Below, piece after piece: positions 34,051 through 43,494 of a DNA stretch of 64,000 bases. The position numbers and the translations under genes are program-made. Positions within the stretch are counted from its first letter, which is position 1. Every line of letters begins with the position of its first letter. The stretch is from the NCBI GenBank assembly GCA_937988775.1, contig CALKHP010000001.1, forward strand, positions 19,114-83,113, given 5' to 3'. This stretch comes from an uncultured Alphaproteobacteria bacterium (GTDB lineage: Bacteria > Pseudomonadota > Alphaproteobacteria > Rhizobiales > Beijerinckiaceae). Under the pieces are notes generated by a model. That model did not search any database. It worked only from the letters and a program-made list of their open reading frames with translations, and was not told the DNA's origin.

Positions 34051-34484
34051 GCCTTCGGTCGTGGCGCGATCGTAGAATGATCCGGGCGTTGCCGCGAGCC
34101 CGGAAAGCGACGATTTCGCGAGGCCATTCCGACCGCGCCGGGGAGGGGGACGGTGCGCCAGCCGGCGGTCTTGCCGATATATCGGGCAATATGCAGATGG
34201 TGCTTTACCGCCATCGGCTTGGCCTCTAGGCTTGCCGCAACTGCTTCGGCCGGATCGCGCCTTGCGGCGGACCTGCGGTTCGAGCGGACAGGTGGTACGG
34301 CAAGCCGTGCCGCGGTTCGGCGAGGGACAAGCGTGTGATGTGCAGCAATGCCAGATGCTTTTCTGCCTGGATGCTTACCACGCGCAAGCGATCAAACAGA
34401 AATCGAAAGGTTATGTGCCTGATATCACGCCTTGAATGGTGACGATTGCAACGGAAATCCACGATTTGACGGAGGAAAAGCGTT
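34051..34484. promoter_or_regulatory. Divergent intergenic region (propeller gene / Fe3+-type ABC operon)
   Basis: 434 bases with no convincing gene; a 67-codon plus-strand frame at 34232-34435 resembles nothing I know. It contains the palindrome at 34174-34185. A GGAGGAAAAG ribosome site directly precedes the ABC operon start at 34485. Confidence 0.4.
34174..34185. promoter_or_regulatory. Perfect 12-bp palindrome, candidate operator
   Basis: CCGATATATCGG is self-complementary and is flanked by TTG on the left and GCAA on the right, so the arms extend if one base is bulged. It lies 124 bases upstream of the propeller gene and 300 bases before the ABC operon. The bound regulator is unknown. 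Confidence 0.45.
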
Positions 34485-35579
34485 ATGACCAAGGGCATAT
34501 CCAGGTTTAATCTGTCACGACGTGGTATTTTGCAGGCAGGCGCCGCCACGCTCGCCTTGCCGGCGATCCTGCGCTCCACCGCGGCACAGGCGGCCCCGGT
34601 CACCAAAGTCCTTGATTTCGAGACCAGCGCCGATATCGCCAAGGCGGAAGCCGAGGGCGAGGTCCTGTTCTATACCCATGACAGCGACCCCGCAGGCGCG
34701 GCGCTGATGGAAGCCTTCACGAAGGATTTTCCGAAGATCAAGGGCTCCTACCTCCGGGCGCAGACCGGGGCGCTGTTCAGCAAGCTCCTCGCGGAACGCT
34801 CGGCCGGGCGCTATGTCTGCGACGTCGTGCAGTTCTCCGATATCGCCACCGCGCTCGACCTGCAGAAGCGCGGCGGCTACGAACTTTACGATTCGCCGGA
34901 AAAGGTGAAATACGACGCCAGGTTCCTGAGCACGCCGCCGGGCTATTTCTTCCAGGCCGGCGTCACCTTCTGCGGCATCGCCTACAACACCGACAGGGTG
35001 TCCGAGGCCGAGGCGCCCAAGACCTGGAAGGATCTTCTCGATCCGAAATGGCGCAATGCCATGAGTTGCAAGCAGGCGACCAGCGGCACGCAATTCGTGC
35101 AGTGGTACGAACTCAAGCGCCTGTATGGCGATGAATTCTGGAAGGAATTCGCCAAGCAGCGTCCGCGCGGCTTCGATTCGCGCGCCCAGCTGTTCGATCG
35201 CCTCGCCAAGGGCGACGACAAGATCTGCGCCATGGCGGAGTGGGCCGGATACGAACTGGTCAGGGCGCGCGGCGCCAAGGTCAAGTTCGTCGCCCCGCCT
35301 GACGGGCTGCCGGCGACGGTCACGGCCGCCGGCATCGTCTCGAAGCCTGCACATCCCGAAGCCGCCAAGCTGTTCATCGACTGGCTGATGACGCGCGGCC
35401 AGGTCATCTACCAGGAGAACAAGTTTTTCCTGTATCCGTCGCTGAGCAAGAACCCGCCGCCGATGCCGGGCGGCATGAAGCTGAGCGATTTCAAGGTGCT
35501 CTATCCGCAGGACGTGGCTGCCTTCGCCGCGTCCCACGCCACTTTCGTCAAGGAATGGAACGGCATGATGGGGCTTTAG
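34485..35579 (+). CDS. Fe3+-type ABC transporter substrate-binding protein (first system)
   Basis: 364 aa family 1 solute-binding protein. The N-terminus carries a twin-arginine signal (NLSRRGILQAGAATLALPAILRSTAAQA). The mature part has AEGEVLFYTHDSDPAGAALMEAFTKDFP and WKDLLDPKWRNAMSCKQATSGTQFVQW, typical of the iron/thiamine/2-aminoethylphosphonate-binding group. The ligand may be a small organic acid or metal complex, judging from the two aldolases downstream. It precedes the permease by only 9 bases, so unlike the other binding-protein genes here it has no hairpin after it. Confidence 0.9.
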   Translation: MTKGISRFNLSRRGILQAGAATLALPAILRSTAAQAAPVTKVLDFETSADIAKAEAEGEVLFYTHDSDPAGAALMEAFTKDFPKIKGSYLRAQTGALFSKLLAERSAGRYVCDVVQFSDIATALDLQKRGGYELYDSPEKVKYDARFLSTPPGYFFQAGVTFCGIAYNTDRVSEAEAPKTWKDLLDPKWRNAMSCKQATSGTQFVQWYELKRLYGDEFWKEFAKQRPRGFDSRAQLFDRLAKGDDKICAMAEWAGYELVRARGAKVKFVAPPDGLPATVTAAGIVSKPAHPEAAKLFIDWLMTRGQVIYQENKFFLYPSLSKNPPPMPGGMKLSDFKVLYPQDVAAFAASHATFVKEWNGMMGL

Positions 35580-35588
35580 GGACGGCCG

Positions 35589-37292
35589 ATGCCGGTTCCC
35601 GCCGTCAAAGCACGGCCGCCGATGCAGCTTGTCATCGGCGGCGGCGTCGCCCTCGTGGCGGCGATCTTCGTCCTGTACCCGATTTTCTATCTGCTGCAGG
35701 CGGCTTTCGCGGTCGGCGACCCGAATGTGCGGCCGCCGGAAGCATACGGGCTCGATAATTTCGCCAGGCTTCCCGATTATTGGGAAATCATGCTGAACAC
35801 GCTCAGCGTCGCCTTTGCCGCGACGCTGATGGCGCTGGTTTTCGGCTTTCTGACCGCGTGGATCCTGACCCGCACCAACGTGCCGTTCCGCAAGACGCTC
35901 GAGCAGATGATGGCGGTGCCCTATTACGTCACGCCGCTGCTCGGCGCGCTCGCCTGGAGCCTGCTCGGCGCGCCGGAAAGCGGCTTCATCAACCAGGTCT
36001 GGCGCGCCATGGGCGGCACCGGCGCGCTGATCGATGTCACCGGTGCGGTCGGCATCGCCTGGGTGATGGCGCTGTTCGAGGGCTCCGTCGCCTTCGTCAT
36101 GATCAGCGCCGTGATGCGCTCGATGGACCCTTCCCTCGAGGAGGCGAGCCAGGTGATCGGCGCCGGGCGTTTCCGGACGATGATGAAGGTGACCTTGCCG
36201 CTCGTCGCGCCGGGCGTGCTCGGAGCGGCGATCTATGTGTTCGCGGAAATGCTCGGCTCGTTCACGGCAGCCCTCGTGCTCGGCACGCCGAGCCGCTTCT
36301 ACGTCATCACCACGGCGATCTATCAGCTCGTCTCACAATATCCGCCGCGCATGCCGTTGGCCGCCGCGATGGGCGTGTCGCTTTTCGCCGTGATGTTCAT
36401 CATGCTGTTCCTGTATCGCCGCGTCGTCGCCGGCCGCAGCTACGTCACGGTGGGCGGCAAGGCGTTCCGGCCGCGCGCCATGGATGTCGGCGCATTCCGC
36501 TGGGTGCTGTTCGGCATTTGCTTCCTGTATGTCTTCCTGTCGGTCATCCTGCCGTTCGCGACCTTGATCTATGCCTCGGTGCAGCGCCTTGCCGTGGCAT
36601 TTCCGGCCGCCGACAACTTCACGCTCGAGCATTATCGCACGGCGTTTTCCCTGAATGCGATCCGCTCGGCGATGGGCAACAGCCTGGTCCTCGGCTTCTT
36701 CACCGCGACCCTCGGTGTCGCCGTCACCGGCCTGATCGCCTGGCTGATCCAGCGCTCGCGGCTGCCGGGGCGAGGCGTGCTCGAATATATCGTCATGTTC
36801 CCGCAGGCCGTGCCGCGCCTCGTCTTCGCCTTCGGCATGATGTGGGCCTGGCTGGTGTTCCCGATCCCGATCTACGGCACGATCTGGCTGCTGCTGATCG
36901 CCTATGTCACCGTGTTCCTGCCGCTCGGCGTGCGCACCATCACCGGCGTGCTCGTGCAACTCGACAAGAGCCTCGAGGAGTGCGGCGAGATGTGCGGCGC
37001 TTCGTGGGGCTACCGGCTGCGCACGATCACCATGCCGCTGCTGCGGCCGGGGCTGCTGGCCGCCTGGCTGCTGATCTTCATTGCCAGCGTGCGCGAACTC
37101 GGCGCCTCAATCCTGCTCATGGGGCCGAACAGCAAGGTCATCACGCCGGCCATCGTCGAAGCGTTCTTCTCGTCCAGCAGCGAATTGACCGCCGCGATGG
37201 CCCTGATCCAGACGGTGGTCATCGGGCTGGCGATCCTGGTGCTGGTGCCGCTCATCAAACGCGCCTCGCAGCATGGAAGTTCGTCCGCATGA
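35589..37292 (+). CDS. Fe3+-type ABC transporter permease, fused double domain (first system)
   Basis: 567 aa with about 12 membrane segments in two homologous halves. Each half has an EAA loop: EEASQVIGAGRFRTMMKVTLPLVAPG near residue 185 and EECGEMCGASWGYRLRTITMPLLRPG near residue 460. The single-chain double permease is typical of FbpB/AfuB-type iron or AEP transporters. It forms the inner-membrane channel. It follows the binding protein and its stop overlaps the ATPase start (ATGA at 37289-37292). Confidence 0.92.
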   Translation: MPVPAVKARPPMQLVIGGGVALVAAIFVLYPIFYLLQAAFAVGDPNVRPPEAYGLDNFARLPDYWEIMLNTLSVAFAATLMALVFGFLTAWILTRTNVPFRKTLEQMMAVPYYVTPLLGALAWSLLGAPESGFINQVWRAMGGTGALIDVTGAVGIAWVMALFEGSVAFVMISAVMRSMDPSLEEASQVIGAGRFRTMMKVTLPLVAPGVLGAAIYVFAEMLGSFTAALVLGTPSRFYVITTAIYQLVSQYPPRMPLAAAMGVSLFAVMFIMLFLYRRVVAGRSYVTVGGKAFRPRAMDVGAFRWVLFGICFLYVFLSVILPFATLIYASVQRLAVAFPAADNFTLEHYRTAFSLNAIRSAMGNSLVLGFFTATLGVAVTGLIAWLIQRSRLPGRGVLEYIVMFPQAVPRLVFAFGMMWAWLVFPIPIYGTIWLLLIAYVTVFLPLGVRTITGVLVQLDKSLEECGEMCGASWGYRLRTITMPLLRPGLLAAWLLIFIASVRELGASILLMGPNSKVITPAIVEAFFSSSSELTAAMALIQTVVIGLAILVLVPLIKRASQHGSSSA

Positions 37293-38386
37293 CCACGACA
37301 CCGCATATCGACGTGGAGGATCTCGTCGTCCAGTACGGTCCGGTGCCGGTGGTCGGGCCGATCAGCTTTTCCGTCTCGGCCGGTGAGCAGCTGACCCTGC
37401 TCGGCCCCTCTGGCTGCGGCAAGACGACGACGCTGCGCGCCATTGCCGGGCTGGAGAAGCCGGTGTCAGGCCGCATCCAGATCGGCGGCCAGGTGATGTA
37501 TGACGGCGCGCGCGGCATCAACATCCCGGCCGAGCAACGCGGCCTGTCGATGGTGTTCCAGTCCTACGCCATCTGGCCGCATATGAGCGTGTTCGAAAAT
37601 GTCGCCTACGGCCTGCGCGTGCGCCGCAAGAGTGGGGCCGAGGTCAGGCAGCGCGTCGGCGAGGCGCTCGAACTGGTCCAGATGGCGGGGTTCGCCGACC
37701 GCATGGCCTCGCAACTCTCCGGCGGCCAGCAGCAGCGCGTCGCCCTGGCGCGCGCCTGCGCGTTTTCCCCGAGCGTGCTGCTGTTCGACGAGCCGCTGTC
37801 CAATCTCGACGCCAAGCTGCGCGGCGACATGCGGGTCGAGCTGCGCGAGTTGCAGCACCGGCTCGGCGTGACTTCGCTCTATGTCACGCATGACCTAGAG
37901 GAAGCGCTCGCGATGTCCGACGTCATCATCGTGATGAAGGGTGGCCATATCGAGCAAAACGGCTCGCCGGAGGATATCTACAACCGGCCGCGCACCCGGT
38001 TCGTCGCCGATTTCGTCGGTTCGGCGAACCTGATTGCGGGGCGGCTGGAAGCCGCGTCGTCGCAAGGGAGCGATGTCACGCTGCACACCGATGACGGCGT
38101 GGTCATTCGCGGCGTCGCCCATGGCCGCAAGCGCGGCGAGCGCGCAACCCTCTCGGTCAGGACGGTGCATTTCATGCTGTCCGACGATGCCGCTATCGCC
38201 GCGCCGAATAACTGGCCCGTCACGGTGCGGCGCTCGATCTTCCTCGGCGACATGCGCCAGATTCATGTCGGCTGGGCCGGGCAGGAAATCATCATCCGTC
38301 AGACGCGCGGCCCGGAATGGCGCGAGGGGCAGCAGGCGCGCCTTTCCGTCGAGCCGGAACATTGCGTGCTCCTCGAAGGCGATTGA
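37289..38386 (+). CDS. ABC transporter ATP-binding protein (first Fe3+-type system)
   Basis: 365 aa. Walker A GPSGCGKTTT is near residue 38, signature LSGGQQQRVALARAC near residue 140, Walker B VLLFDEPLSNLDAKLR next to it, and the switch His in YVTHDLEEALAMSD. A C-terminal TOBE-type domain follows (about residues 245-365). It powers the double permease upstream. The ATG is the A of an ATGA overlap with the permease stop. The frame is open far upstream but that part is a shadow. Confidence 0.92.
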   Translation: MTTTPHIDVEDLVVQYGPVPVVGPISFSVSAGEQLTLLGPSGCGKTTTLRAIAGLEKPVSGRIQIGGQVMYDGARGINIPAEQRGLSMVFQSYAIWPHMSVFENVAYGLRVRRKSGAEVRQRVGEALELVQMAGFADRMASQLSGGQQQRVALARACAFSPSVLLFDEPLSNLDAKLRGDMRVELRELQHRLGVTSLYVTHDLEEALAMSDVIIVMKGGHIEQNGSPEDIYNRPRTRFVADFVGSANLIAGRLEAASSQGSDVTLHTDDGVVIRGVAHGRKRGERATLSVRTVHFMLSDDAAIAAPNNWPVTVRRSIFLGDMRQIHVGWAGQEIIIRQTRGPEWREGQQARLSVEPEHCVLLEGD

Positions 38387-38397
38387 AAGGAACGGCC

Positions 38398-39180
38398 ATG
38401 GCAGGCTTCCCGAACCGGACCAAGGAAAAGCTGCGGGCGAACCAACTGGCGCTCGGTTTCGGCGTCCACCACCTGCGCACCAGCGCGACCGCCCTGCTGG
38501 CGGCGGCCTGCGATCACGACTGGCTGTTCATCGACATGGAGCACGGCGCGTTCTCGGTGCATGAGGCGAGCCAGGTCTGCCTTGCCGCGCTGCCGGCCGG
38601 GGTGACGCCGATCGTGCGCGTCGCGGCCGATGCGCTCGATGAGGCGACGCGTGCGCTCGATAACGGCGCGCATGGCATTGTCGTGCCGCATGTCGATACC
38701 GTCGCGCAGGCGCAGCGCATCGCCCGTGCCTTCCGCTACCCGCCGCTTGGTGCGCGCAGCTGGGGCGGCCCCCCGGCCGTGCTGAAATTCCAGCCGCCCG
38801 GCAATGCCGAGGCGCAGGCGCTCCTGAACGACGCGATCCTGGTCGTGGTGATGATCGAGAGCGAGGAAGGCGTCCGCAACGCAAACGAGATCGCCGCCGT
38901 CGCGGGCATCGACGTGCTGATGATCGGCACCTCCGACCTGAGCGCTGAAATGGGCATCTCCGGCCAGATCGGCCACGAGCGCGTGAAGCAGGCCTACCAG
39001 ACCGTCGCCGCCGCCTGTCGTGCCAACGGCAAGGCGCTCGGCATGGGCGGGGTCTATGACAGCGAGATGGCCAGCCGCTATATCAATGATGGCGCGCGCT
39101 TCGTTTTGGGCGGCACCGACCATAGCTACCTGCTCGTCGGCGCGAAAGCGCGCGCGCAGGCGCTTCGCGAACTCCTCTGA
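38398..39180 (+). CDS. HpcH/HpaI-type aldolase (first copy)
   Basis: 260 aa TIM-barrel class II aldolase. Family marks are WLFIDMEHGAFSV near residue 40, NGAHGIVVPHVDTV near residue 95, RSWGG near residue 122, and MIESEEGVRNANEIAAVAGIDVLMIGTSDLSAEMG near residue 155-190, with Glu and Asp metal ligands. Members make or split 4-hydroxy-2-oxo acids such as 2,4-dihydroxyhept-2-ene-1,7-dioate or 2-keto-3-deoxy acids. AAAGGAA precedes ATG 38398. It follows the ABC ATPase by 11 bases and a second, clearly diverged aldolase gene follows. The pair probably acts on the compound taken up by the transporter. Confidence 0.88.
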   Translation: MAGFPNRTKEKLRANQLALGFGVHHLRTSATALLAAACDHDWLFIDMEHGAFSVHEASQVCLAALPAGVTPIVRVAADALDEATRALDNGAHGIVVPHVDTVAQAQRIARAFRYPPLGARSWGGPPAVLKFQPPGNAEAQALLNDAILVVVMIESEEGVRNANEIAAVAGIDVLMIGTSDLSAEMGISGQIGHERVKQAYQTVAAACRANGKALGMGGVYDSEMASRYINDGARFVLGGTDHSYLLVGAKARAQALRELL

Positions 39181-39313
39181 CGGCCCGGTCTTCCATGCGC
39201 GGCGGCGCGTAGCCCACCTGCTCCGATCCCAGGGCTTGAACTGAATGATAACCCGTGCTCGAGAGCATCAACGGGTGGTTCGCGCCGAAGAATATTTGCT
39301 CCAGGAGATTTCC

Positions 39314-40078
39314 ATGCCCTCGATCCGCGACATGATTGCCGATGGCGGGCGCGCCTTCGGAACCATGATCTTCGAATTCTACGTGCCCGGCATCGCGCAG
39401 CTTTCGCTGGCCGCGGGGGCTGATTTCCTGGTTTACGACATGGAGCATGCCGGCGCCGGCATCGACACCATCAAGCAGCAGATGGCCTATGCGCGCGGCC
39501 TCGCCATCACGCCGATCATCAGGGTGCCCAACAGCGAATACCACTTCATTGCGCGCACGCTCGATTGCGGCGCCAAGGGCATCATGGTGCCGATGGTCGA
39601 GACGCCCGAGCAGGCGCAGGCCATCGTGCAGGCGGCGAAATATCCACCCGTCGGCCGGCGCGGGGCGGCTTTCGGCGTCGCCCATGACGATTATTCCGCC
39701 GGGGCGGTTGCCGACAAGATCGCGGCGGCCAACCGCGACACGCTGCTCATCGCCCAGATCGAAAGCGGGCTCGGCGCCAGGAATGTCGAGGCGATTGCCG
39801 CCACGCCCGGCATCGACGTGCTCTGGCTCGGCCATTTCGACCTGACCAACTCGCTCGGCATTCCCGGCCAGTTCGAGCATCCGGACTATTTGCGGGTGCG
39901 CGCCGATATCGTGGCGGCGGCGCGCAAACACGGCAAGGCCGCCGGCTTCATGGCCGCCGACGAAGCCTGGGCGCGCGCGTATCTCGCGCACGGCTTCAAT
40001 ATGATTGCCTACGGGCTCGACCATCACCTGTTCCAACGCGCATTGGCTGACGGGCTTGCCGCGCTGAGGTCGAAGTGA
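39314..40078 (+). CDS. HpcH/HpaI-type aldolase (second copy)
   Basis: 254 aa TIM-barrel aldolase of the same superfamily as the preceding gene, but strongly diverged. It has FLVYDMEHAGAGID near residue 37, CGAKGIMVPMVETPEQ near residue 90, IAQIESGLGARNVEAIAATPGIDVLWLGHFDLTNSLGI near residue 145-180, with Glu and Asp metal ligands. The RGAAFG segment stands where many members have the RGPPRS-like loop. It could catalyse a different step, or the same reaction on another diastereomer. CAGGAGATTTCC precedes the ATG. The 133-base gap from the previous gene carries no hairpin that I can see. Confidence 0.86.
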   Translation: MPSIRDMIADGGRAFGTMIFEFYVPGIAQLSLAAGADFLVYDMEHAGAGIDTIKQQMAYARGLAITPIIRVPNSEYHFIARTLDCGAKGIMVPMVETPEQAQAIVQAAKYPPVGRRGAAFGVAHDDYSAGAVADKIAAANRDTLLIAQIESGLGARNVEAIAATPGIDVLWLGHFDLTNSLGIPGQFEHPDYLRVRADIVAAARKHGKAAGFMAADEAWARAYLAHGFNMIAYGLDHHLFQRALADGLAALRSK

Positions 40079-40096
40079 ACGCGCGCGCGCTCTGCG

Positions 40097-40783
40097 TCAA
40101 TTCTCGAGCAGGCGGTAGCCGACGCCCGGCTCCGTGCGCAGCAGCTTCGGCTCGTTCGGATCGCGCTCGATCTTGCCACGCAACTGGCCGATGAAGACGC
40201 GCAGATACTGCATGTCGTCGACATGGGCCGGCCCCCAGACGCTGGTCAGCAACTGGCGGTGGGTGACGACGCGCCCGACATGGCGCACGAGCACGGCGAG
40301 CAGGTCGTATTCGCGCGGCGTGAGCCGGAGCGGCACCCCGTCGCGGCTGACCAAGCGCTTGAGCGTATCGACCGCCAGTCCGCCGTTTTCGAACTGCGTC
40401 GCCTCGCCGGCATCGCGCGCCTTGTGGCGCAGCGAACTCCGCAGCCGCGCCAGCAACTCGCCGATGCCGAACGGCTTTTCGACATAGTCGTCGGCGCCGA
40501 GATCGAGGGCGGCGATCTTCTCGGCCTCGCGATCGCGGGCCGAGAGCACGATGATCGGCACCTGCGACCAGGCCCGGACTTGCCTGAGCACATCCTTGCC
40601 GTCCATGTCGGGCAGGCCGAGATCGAGCACGACCGCATCGGGCGCGGCGGTCGCGATCGCCTGCAGGGCTTCCGCGCCGCCCAGCGCTTCGATGGTTTCG
40701 TAGCCGGCTGCATGCAGCGCGTGCTTGAGGAAACGCTGGATCTGCGGCTCGTCGTCGACGATCAGGATGCGCTCGCCGCTCAT
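40097..40783 (-). CDS. kdpE: Response regulator KdpE
   Basis: 228 aa OmpR-type regulator. The receiver domain (residues 1-120) has acidic DDE at 10-12, phospho-acceptor Asp54 in VVLDLGLPDMDG, and Lys in YVEKPFGIGELLAR. The winged-helix domain (about 135-225) contains LTPREYDLLAVLVRHVGRVVTHRQLL. Phosphorylated by KdpD, it activates the kdp operon under potassium limitation. It is last in the kdp operon; its ATG overlaps the kdpD stop in an ATGA junction. Confidence 0.95.
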   Translation of the reverse strand: MSGERILIVDDEPQIQRFLKHALHAAGYETIEALGGAEALQAIATAAPDAVVLDLGLPDMDGKDVLRQVRAWSQVPIIVLSARDREAEKIAALDLGADDYVEKPFGIGELLARLRSSLRHKARDAGEATQFENGGLAVDTLKRLVSRDGVPLRLTPREYDLLAVLVRHVGRVVTHRQLLTSVWGPAHVDDMQYLRVFIGQLRGKIERDPNEPKLLRTEPGVGYRLLEN

Positions 40784-43479
40784 GGCATCGCCTCCACCGG
40801 CACAGTGCCGTCGGCGACGGGCAGGCGGATGACGATGCGGGTGCCGCGCCGGCGTGCGGCCGGGCTCTCCGCATGGATCGTGCCGTCCATCGCCTCGATC
40901 AGGCCGCGACAGATCGACAGGCCGAGCCCGGTGCCGGGCGCCCGGCCATCCGCCGCTGCCAGGCGATGGAACTTGTCAAACACGCGCTCGAGGTCGGCTT
41001 CCGCGATGCCCCTGCCCTGGTCCGTCACCGAGATCACCAGCCAATCCCTGTCCTTGCGCGCGAACACCACCGTGCCGGCGGAGCTGTCGCCATATTTCTG
41101 CGCGTTGTCGAGCAGATTGAACAGCACCTGGCCGAGCAGCGTGCTGTCGCCGCGCACCAGTGGCAGGTCGGGCGCGAGGCTGACCGTGATCGCCTGCCCC
41201 GGAAAGGCATCGCGGGCGCGCGCGACGGCCGTGCGGATCGTATCGGCGATATCGACCCAGTCGCGTGTGGCGTCGAGCGGGCCTGCCTCGATGCGCGTCA
41301 TGTCGAGGAGGTTGCTGACGAAGCGCGACAGCCGCGCGGCTTCCTCGTCGATCGATTGCAACAGGTCGCTGCGGCTCGCCTCGCCGAGTTCCGGGCCGAA
41401 GGTGCGCAGGCTGGTGACGGCGCCGGTGATGGTGGCGAGCGGCGTGCGCAAGTCGTGCGAAATCGACGAGAGCAGCGCGGTGCGCAGCTTCTCGCTCTGC
41501 TCGAGCGCATCGGCGCGCGCCGTCTCGACGACCAGCAAGGCCCGGTCGATGGCGGTCGCGGTCTGGTTGAGGATGGCGGACAAGGCGCGCTCGGTTTCGG
41601 CGGCACGCACGTCACCGGCGGGCGGCAGCGCCATGCCGCACACGCCGACCGTGGCGCGCGGCGTCAGCAGCGGCCGGAATTGCAGGCGGATATTCGGCAG
41701 CGTGCCGGTGCCGGCGCCCGCCGGCTCGCCCTTCTCGTAGGCCCAGCGCGCGGCGGTCATTTCCGAGGTGCCGAGCGTATCCTCGGGCGGCCAGGCCATC
41801 ACCAGCGCGAGATCGCCGTCGCGCGGCATCAGCAGCGCCACCGCGCCGCCGACGGTTTCGTGGATATGGGCGGAAGCCGCCCATAACACGTCGTCGAGTT
41901 TCGCCGTGCCCGAGAGCTTTCGCGAGAATTCATACAGGGACTGGATCGTCCTGACACGCAGGCGCGTCGCCTCGGCCTGGTCGCGGACACGGCCGGCGAG
42001 GCCGCCGGTGAACACTGCAACGATCAGGAAGATCATCAGCGCGAACAGTTCGTGCGGTTCGGCGATGGTGAGCGTGTTGACCGGCGCGATGAAGAAGAAA
42101 TTATAGGCGAGGAACGACAGCAGCGCCGTGCCGATCGCCGGCCAGACGCCATAGGTCAGTGCTGAGAACAGCACGGCGGTCAGGAACACCATCGACAGGT
42201 TCGGCAGCGCGACGAACTCGCTGATCGACAGCCCGACGCCGATGGCGCAGGCGACCGAGGCCAGCGTCGCGATCGCCGCCGTGCCGAGATAGGCGGGCTT
42301 GGGAAGCCGCCGCCGTCGCGGCGGCGCGGGTTCCTCGTCCGTGGTGACGATATGGATGCCGATATCCATGCCCTGCCGGATGATCTCGTCGGGCAGCGAG
42401 CGGCCACGCAGGCGGCGCCACCAGCCGGCGCGCGAGCGGCCGAGCACCAGTTGCGTCACGTTCTCGCTCCGGGCGAAGCGCAGGATCTCGCGCGGCAGGT
42501 CCTTGGCGCTCAGGCGGCGCGTCTCGGCACCGAGCCTTTCGGCAAGATGCAGCGCGGCGGCGAGTTGCTGCACCGTTTCAGGGCTGGCCGGCTCGTGGCC
42601 GGGCCGCTCGGCATGGAGCGCGATCCAGCGCGCGTTGAGGCCCGAGGCAAGCCTGGCCGCCGAGCGGATGACGGCCGCCGCATGCGCATTGGCGCTGACG
42701 CAGACCAGCAGCCGCTCGCCGCTCGCCCACGGGCCCTCGATGGCGTTCTGGCGCAGGAAATCGACCATCTGGTCGTCGACGCGGTCGGCGGTGCGGCGCA
42801 AGGCCAGTTCGCGCAGCGCCGTCAGGTTGCCGGGCTTGAAGAAGCCTTCCGCCGCGCGCGCCGCATTGTCGGGCAGATAGACCTTGCCATCCTGCAGGCG
42901 TTTGATCAGTTCGGTCGGCGTGATGTCGACGACCACGACCTCGTCGGCATTGCTCAACACCGCATCCGGCACGCTCTCCTGCACCGTCACGCCGGTGATG
43001 CTGGCGACGACGTCGGACAGGCTTTCGATGTGCTGGATGTTGAGCGCGGTCCAGACATCGATGCCGGCATCGATCAGTTCGGCGACGTCCTGATAGCGCT
43101 TGGGATGCCGGCTGTCGGGCGGGTTGGTATGGGCCAGTTCATCGACGATCACGAGACGCGGCTTGCGGGCGAGCGCGGCGTCGATGTCGAATTCGCGCAG
43201 CTTGTGGCCGCGATAGTCGACCTCGAGACGCGGCAGCACGTCCAGCCCCTTCAGCAGTGCCGCGGTTTCGGTGCGGCCATGCGTCTCGACCAGGCCGACG
43301 ACCACGTCGATGCCCTCGTGCCGGGCCTGGCGCGCGCGAGCGAGCATGGCATAGGTCTTGCCGACGCCGGGCGCGGCGCCCAGGAACACCGTCAGCTTGC
43401 CGCGCCGGTCCTGCCCCGCGAGCGCGAGCAGCGCGTCGGGGTCAGGGCGCTTGTCGGAAGCCTGGTCGATCTTGCCCAT
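40780..43479 (-). CDS. kdpD: Sensor histidine kinase KdpD
   Basis: 899 aa membrane-bound sensor. The N-terminal KdpD domain (about 28-235) has a Walker-A-like GAAPGVGKTYAML at 34-46 and DELAHTNPPDSRHPKRYQDV. A universal-stress-protein-like domain follows (about 250-375), then four membrane segments (about 395-500, DUF4118), a GAF-like domain, and the HisKA/HATPase core with the H-box SSISHDLRTPLATITG near residue 675, and DNAQKYGD, GRGIAEAD, GTGLGLSICRGL. It reads potassium and other signals and phosphorylates KdpE. It begins 15 bases after kdpC and is full-length. Confidence 0.95.
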   Translation of the reverse strand: MGKIDQASDKRPDPDALLALAGQDRRGKLTVFLGAAPGVGKTYAMLARARQARHEGIDVVVGLVETHGRTETAALLKGLDVLPRLEVDYRGHKLREFDIDAALARKPRLVIVDELAHTNPPDSRHPKRYQDVAELIDAGIDVWTALNIQHIESLSDVVASITGVTVQESVPDAVLSNADEVVVVDITPTELIKRLQDGKVYLPDNAARAAEGFFKPGNLTALRELALRRTADRVDDQMVDFLRQNAIEGPWASGERLLVCVSANAHAAAVIRSAARLASGLNARWIALHAERPGHEPASPETVQQLAAALHLAERLGAETRRLSAKDLPREILRFARSENVTQLVLGRSRAGWWRRLRGRSLPDEIIRQGMDIGIHIVTTDEEPAPPRRRRLPKPAYLGTAAIATLASVACAIGVGLSISEFVALPNLSMVFLTAVLFSALTYGVWPAIGTALLSFLAYNFFFIAPVNTLTIAEPHELFALMIFLIVAVFTGGLAGRVRDQAEATRLRVRTIQSLYEFSRKLSGTAKLDDVLWAASAHIHETVGGAVALLMPRDGDLALVMAWPPEDTLGTSEMTAARWAYEKGEPAGAGTGTLPNIRLQFRPLLTPRATVGVCGMALPPAGDVRAAETERALSAILNQTATAIDRALLVVETARADALEQSEKLRTALLSSISHDLRTPLATITGAVTSLRTFGPELGEASRSDLLQSIDEEAARLSRFVSNLLDMTRIEAGPLDATRDWVDIADTIRTAVARARDAFPGQAITVSLAPDLPLVRGDSTLLGQVLFNLLDNAQKYGDSSAGTVVFARKDRDWLVISVTDQGRGIAEADLERVFDKFHRLAAADGRAPGTGLGLSICRGLIEAMDGTIHAESPAARRRGTRIVIRLPVADGTVPVEAMP

Positions 43480-43494
43480 TGCCGGTGGAGGCTG

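Noticed and set aside
34270..34300. GGTTCGAGC string resembling a tRNA T-loop
   Set aside because: No matching acceptor, D or anticodon stems could be drawn around it.
34232..34435. 67-codon plus-strand ORF in the gap before the Fe3+-type ABC operon
   Set aside because: No ribosome site, no recognisable motif and Gln/Cys-rich composition; treated as chance.
35780..37288. Upstream extension of the ABC ATPase frame through the permease gene
   Set aside because: The permease in the other frame is clearly real; the ATPase family N-terminus begins at 37289 in an ATGA overlap.
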